From NCBI RefSeq assembly GCF_029233945.1, contig NZ_JARGOQ010000012.1:1-64000 (forward strand): a stretch of DNA of 64,000 nucleotides, written 5' to 3'. Position 1 is the first letter of the stretch. Each line of letters opens with the position of its first letter. The notes beneath the pieces were generated by a model. It saw nothing but the letters and a program-made list of their open reading frames with translations, made no database searches and was not told the DNA's origin. Shown here piece by piece: positions 63,361-64,000 of the stretch. Position numbers and translations under genes: made by a program. The stretch comes from Sneathiella sp. (lineage in GTDB: Bacteria; Pseudomonadota; Alphaproteobacteria; Sneathiellales; Sneathiellaceae).

Positions 63361-64000
63361 TCCAGGAAGACGCCCGCATTCTGATCGTCGATGATAATGA
63401 GGATAATCGCTTTACCCTGAAGCGGCGGCTTAAAAAGATCGGCTATGGGAATCTGGAAATTGCGGTTCATGGACGCGACGCGCTGGAGAAGATGCAGGCG
63501 CAGCCCTTCGATCTTGTCCTCCTGGATATCATGATGCCGGAAATGGATGGCTATGAGGTGCTGGAAACCGTTAAGCGGGATATGCATCTTCGCCATATCC
63601 CGGTCATTATGATTTCGGCGGCAGACCAGCTTGAAAGTGTCGTAAAATGCATTGAACTCGGGGCGGAGGATTTTCTGCCCAAGCCCTTTAATGCGACCTT
63701 GTTGCGGGCGCGTGTTTCCGCCTCGCTTGAGAAAAAGGCGCTGCGCGATCAGGAGGAGGCCTACCGCGCCCAGATCGTCGCCGAGAAGAAACGCACCGAT
63801 GAGTTGCTGCATGCGATCATTCCGGCCATGGCGGTGCAAGAGCTTAAACAGACCGGGATGGTGCGCCCGCGCAATTACGATGCGGTCGGCATTCTGTTTT
63901 GCGATATCGTCGGCTTTACCGCCTATTGCGACCGTAATCTGCCGGAAACGGTTGTCGCCCATCTTCAGGCGCTGATCGAGGCGTTCGAGCAGATCGTCGA
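63357..64000 (+). CDS. Response regulator fused to class III nucleotide cyclase (3' truncated)
   Basis: Read from TTG 63357, overlapping the preceding stop by four bases, to the window end: 214 codons seen. Residues 1-125 form a receiver (ILIVDDNEDN, D57 in LLDIMMPEMDG, SAADQLES, KPFN). A coiled linker (about 128-155) leads to the start of a class III adenylate/guanylate cyclase domain (GILFCDIVGFTAYC) whose D183 binds the metal. The catalytic domain is cut off. A phosphorylation-controlled cyclase would be the output of this operon, making cAMP or cGMP. Confidence 0.88.
   Translation, partial: MIQEDARILIVDDNEDNRFTLKRRLKKIGYGNLEIAVHGRDALEKMQAQPFDLVLLDIMMPEMDGYEVLETVKRDMHLRHIPVIMISAADQLESVVKCIELGAEDFLPKPFNATLLRARVSASLEKKALRDQEEAYRAQIVAEKKRTDELLHAIIPAMAVQELKQTGMVRPRNYDAVGILFCDIVGFTAYCDRNLPETVVAHLQALIEAFEQIV

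Noticed and set aside
1-64000. tRNA, rRNA, CRISPR or insertion-sequence elements
   Set aside because: I looked in every intergenic space for cloverleaf ends, regular spaced repeats and transposase-like frames and found none that I could support; most spaces are under 300 bases.

Overview
The window is ordinary, densely coded chromosome of an alphaproteobacterium. The evidence is the ftsH-folP-glmM-thiD order, an RpoH-type heat-shock sigma factor beside rluD, hisZ beside purA, a serC-serA operon with what looks like the alphaproteobacterial serC leader, and the xseB-ispA-dxs-tlyA run. I cannot fix the genus; a Rhodospirillales/Sneathiella-like lineage would fit. I see no tRNA, rRNA, CRISPR array, insertion sequence or integrase.

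Layout. 1-5.3 kb: ftsH (5' end cut off by the window), folP, glmM, thiD and a small exported DUF2059 protein. 5.3-9.8 kb: a minus-strand set of two different class V PLP enzymes around an aldo/keto reductase, with an Lrp/AsnC regulator and a divergent RidA protein; a perfect 9-bp dyad lies upstream of the set. 9.9-15.3 kb: serC leader, serC, serA, hisZ, purA. 15.4-20.2 kb: an MFS carrier, a membrane-tethered pseudokinase with a small membrane partner, a monooxygenase-fold protein and a small membrane protein. 20.3-25.4 kb: rpoH, rluD, a membrane-anchored protein, threonine aldolase, an MscS-type channel and a TusA-like protein. 25.5-33 kb: a degenerate GGDEF/EAL-like protein, a TrmA/RlmD-type RNA methyltransferase, tlyA, dxs, ispA, xseB and an HDAC-family deacetylase. 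33-38.4 kb: an RND efflux pair, then an S24 repressor divergent from a small unknown gene across an AT-rich region with candidate operators.

38.4-57.2 kb: mixed metabolism. It holds an SDR, a methyltransferase, an amino-acid ABC importer without an ATPase gene, a single-domain BLUF photoreceptor, a class III aminotransferase, a monoacylglycerol-lipase-like hydrolase, a glutathione-transferase-like protein, a succinate-semialdehyde-type dehydrogenase, a sterol-desaturase-family enzyme, an acyl-CoA ligase, an MDR reductase, a CPA1 antiporter, prfC, yajQ, a lipoprotein phosphatase and a metallo-beta-lactamase-fold hydrolase.

57.2-64 kb is the most unusual part. Three tandem paralogues of an unrecognised family (about 145-158 residues) are separated by very AT-rich spacers. 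Divergent from them is a tightly packed signalling operon: an exported haem-motif (Tll0287/DUF3365-like) protein, a hybrid histidine kinase with two receiver domains, a stand-alone receiver, and a receiver fused to a class III nucleotide cyclase that runs off the window. My inference is that a periplasmic redox or ligand signal is relayed to a cyclic nucleotide. The three paralogues may belong to that system, but only their position suggests it.
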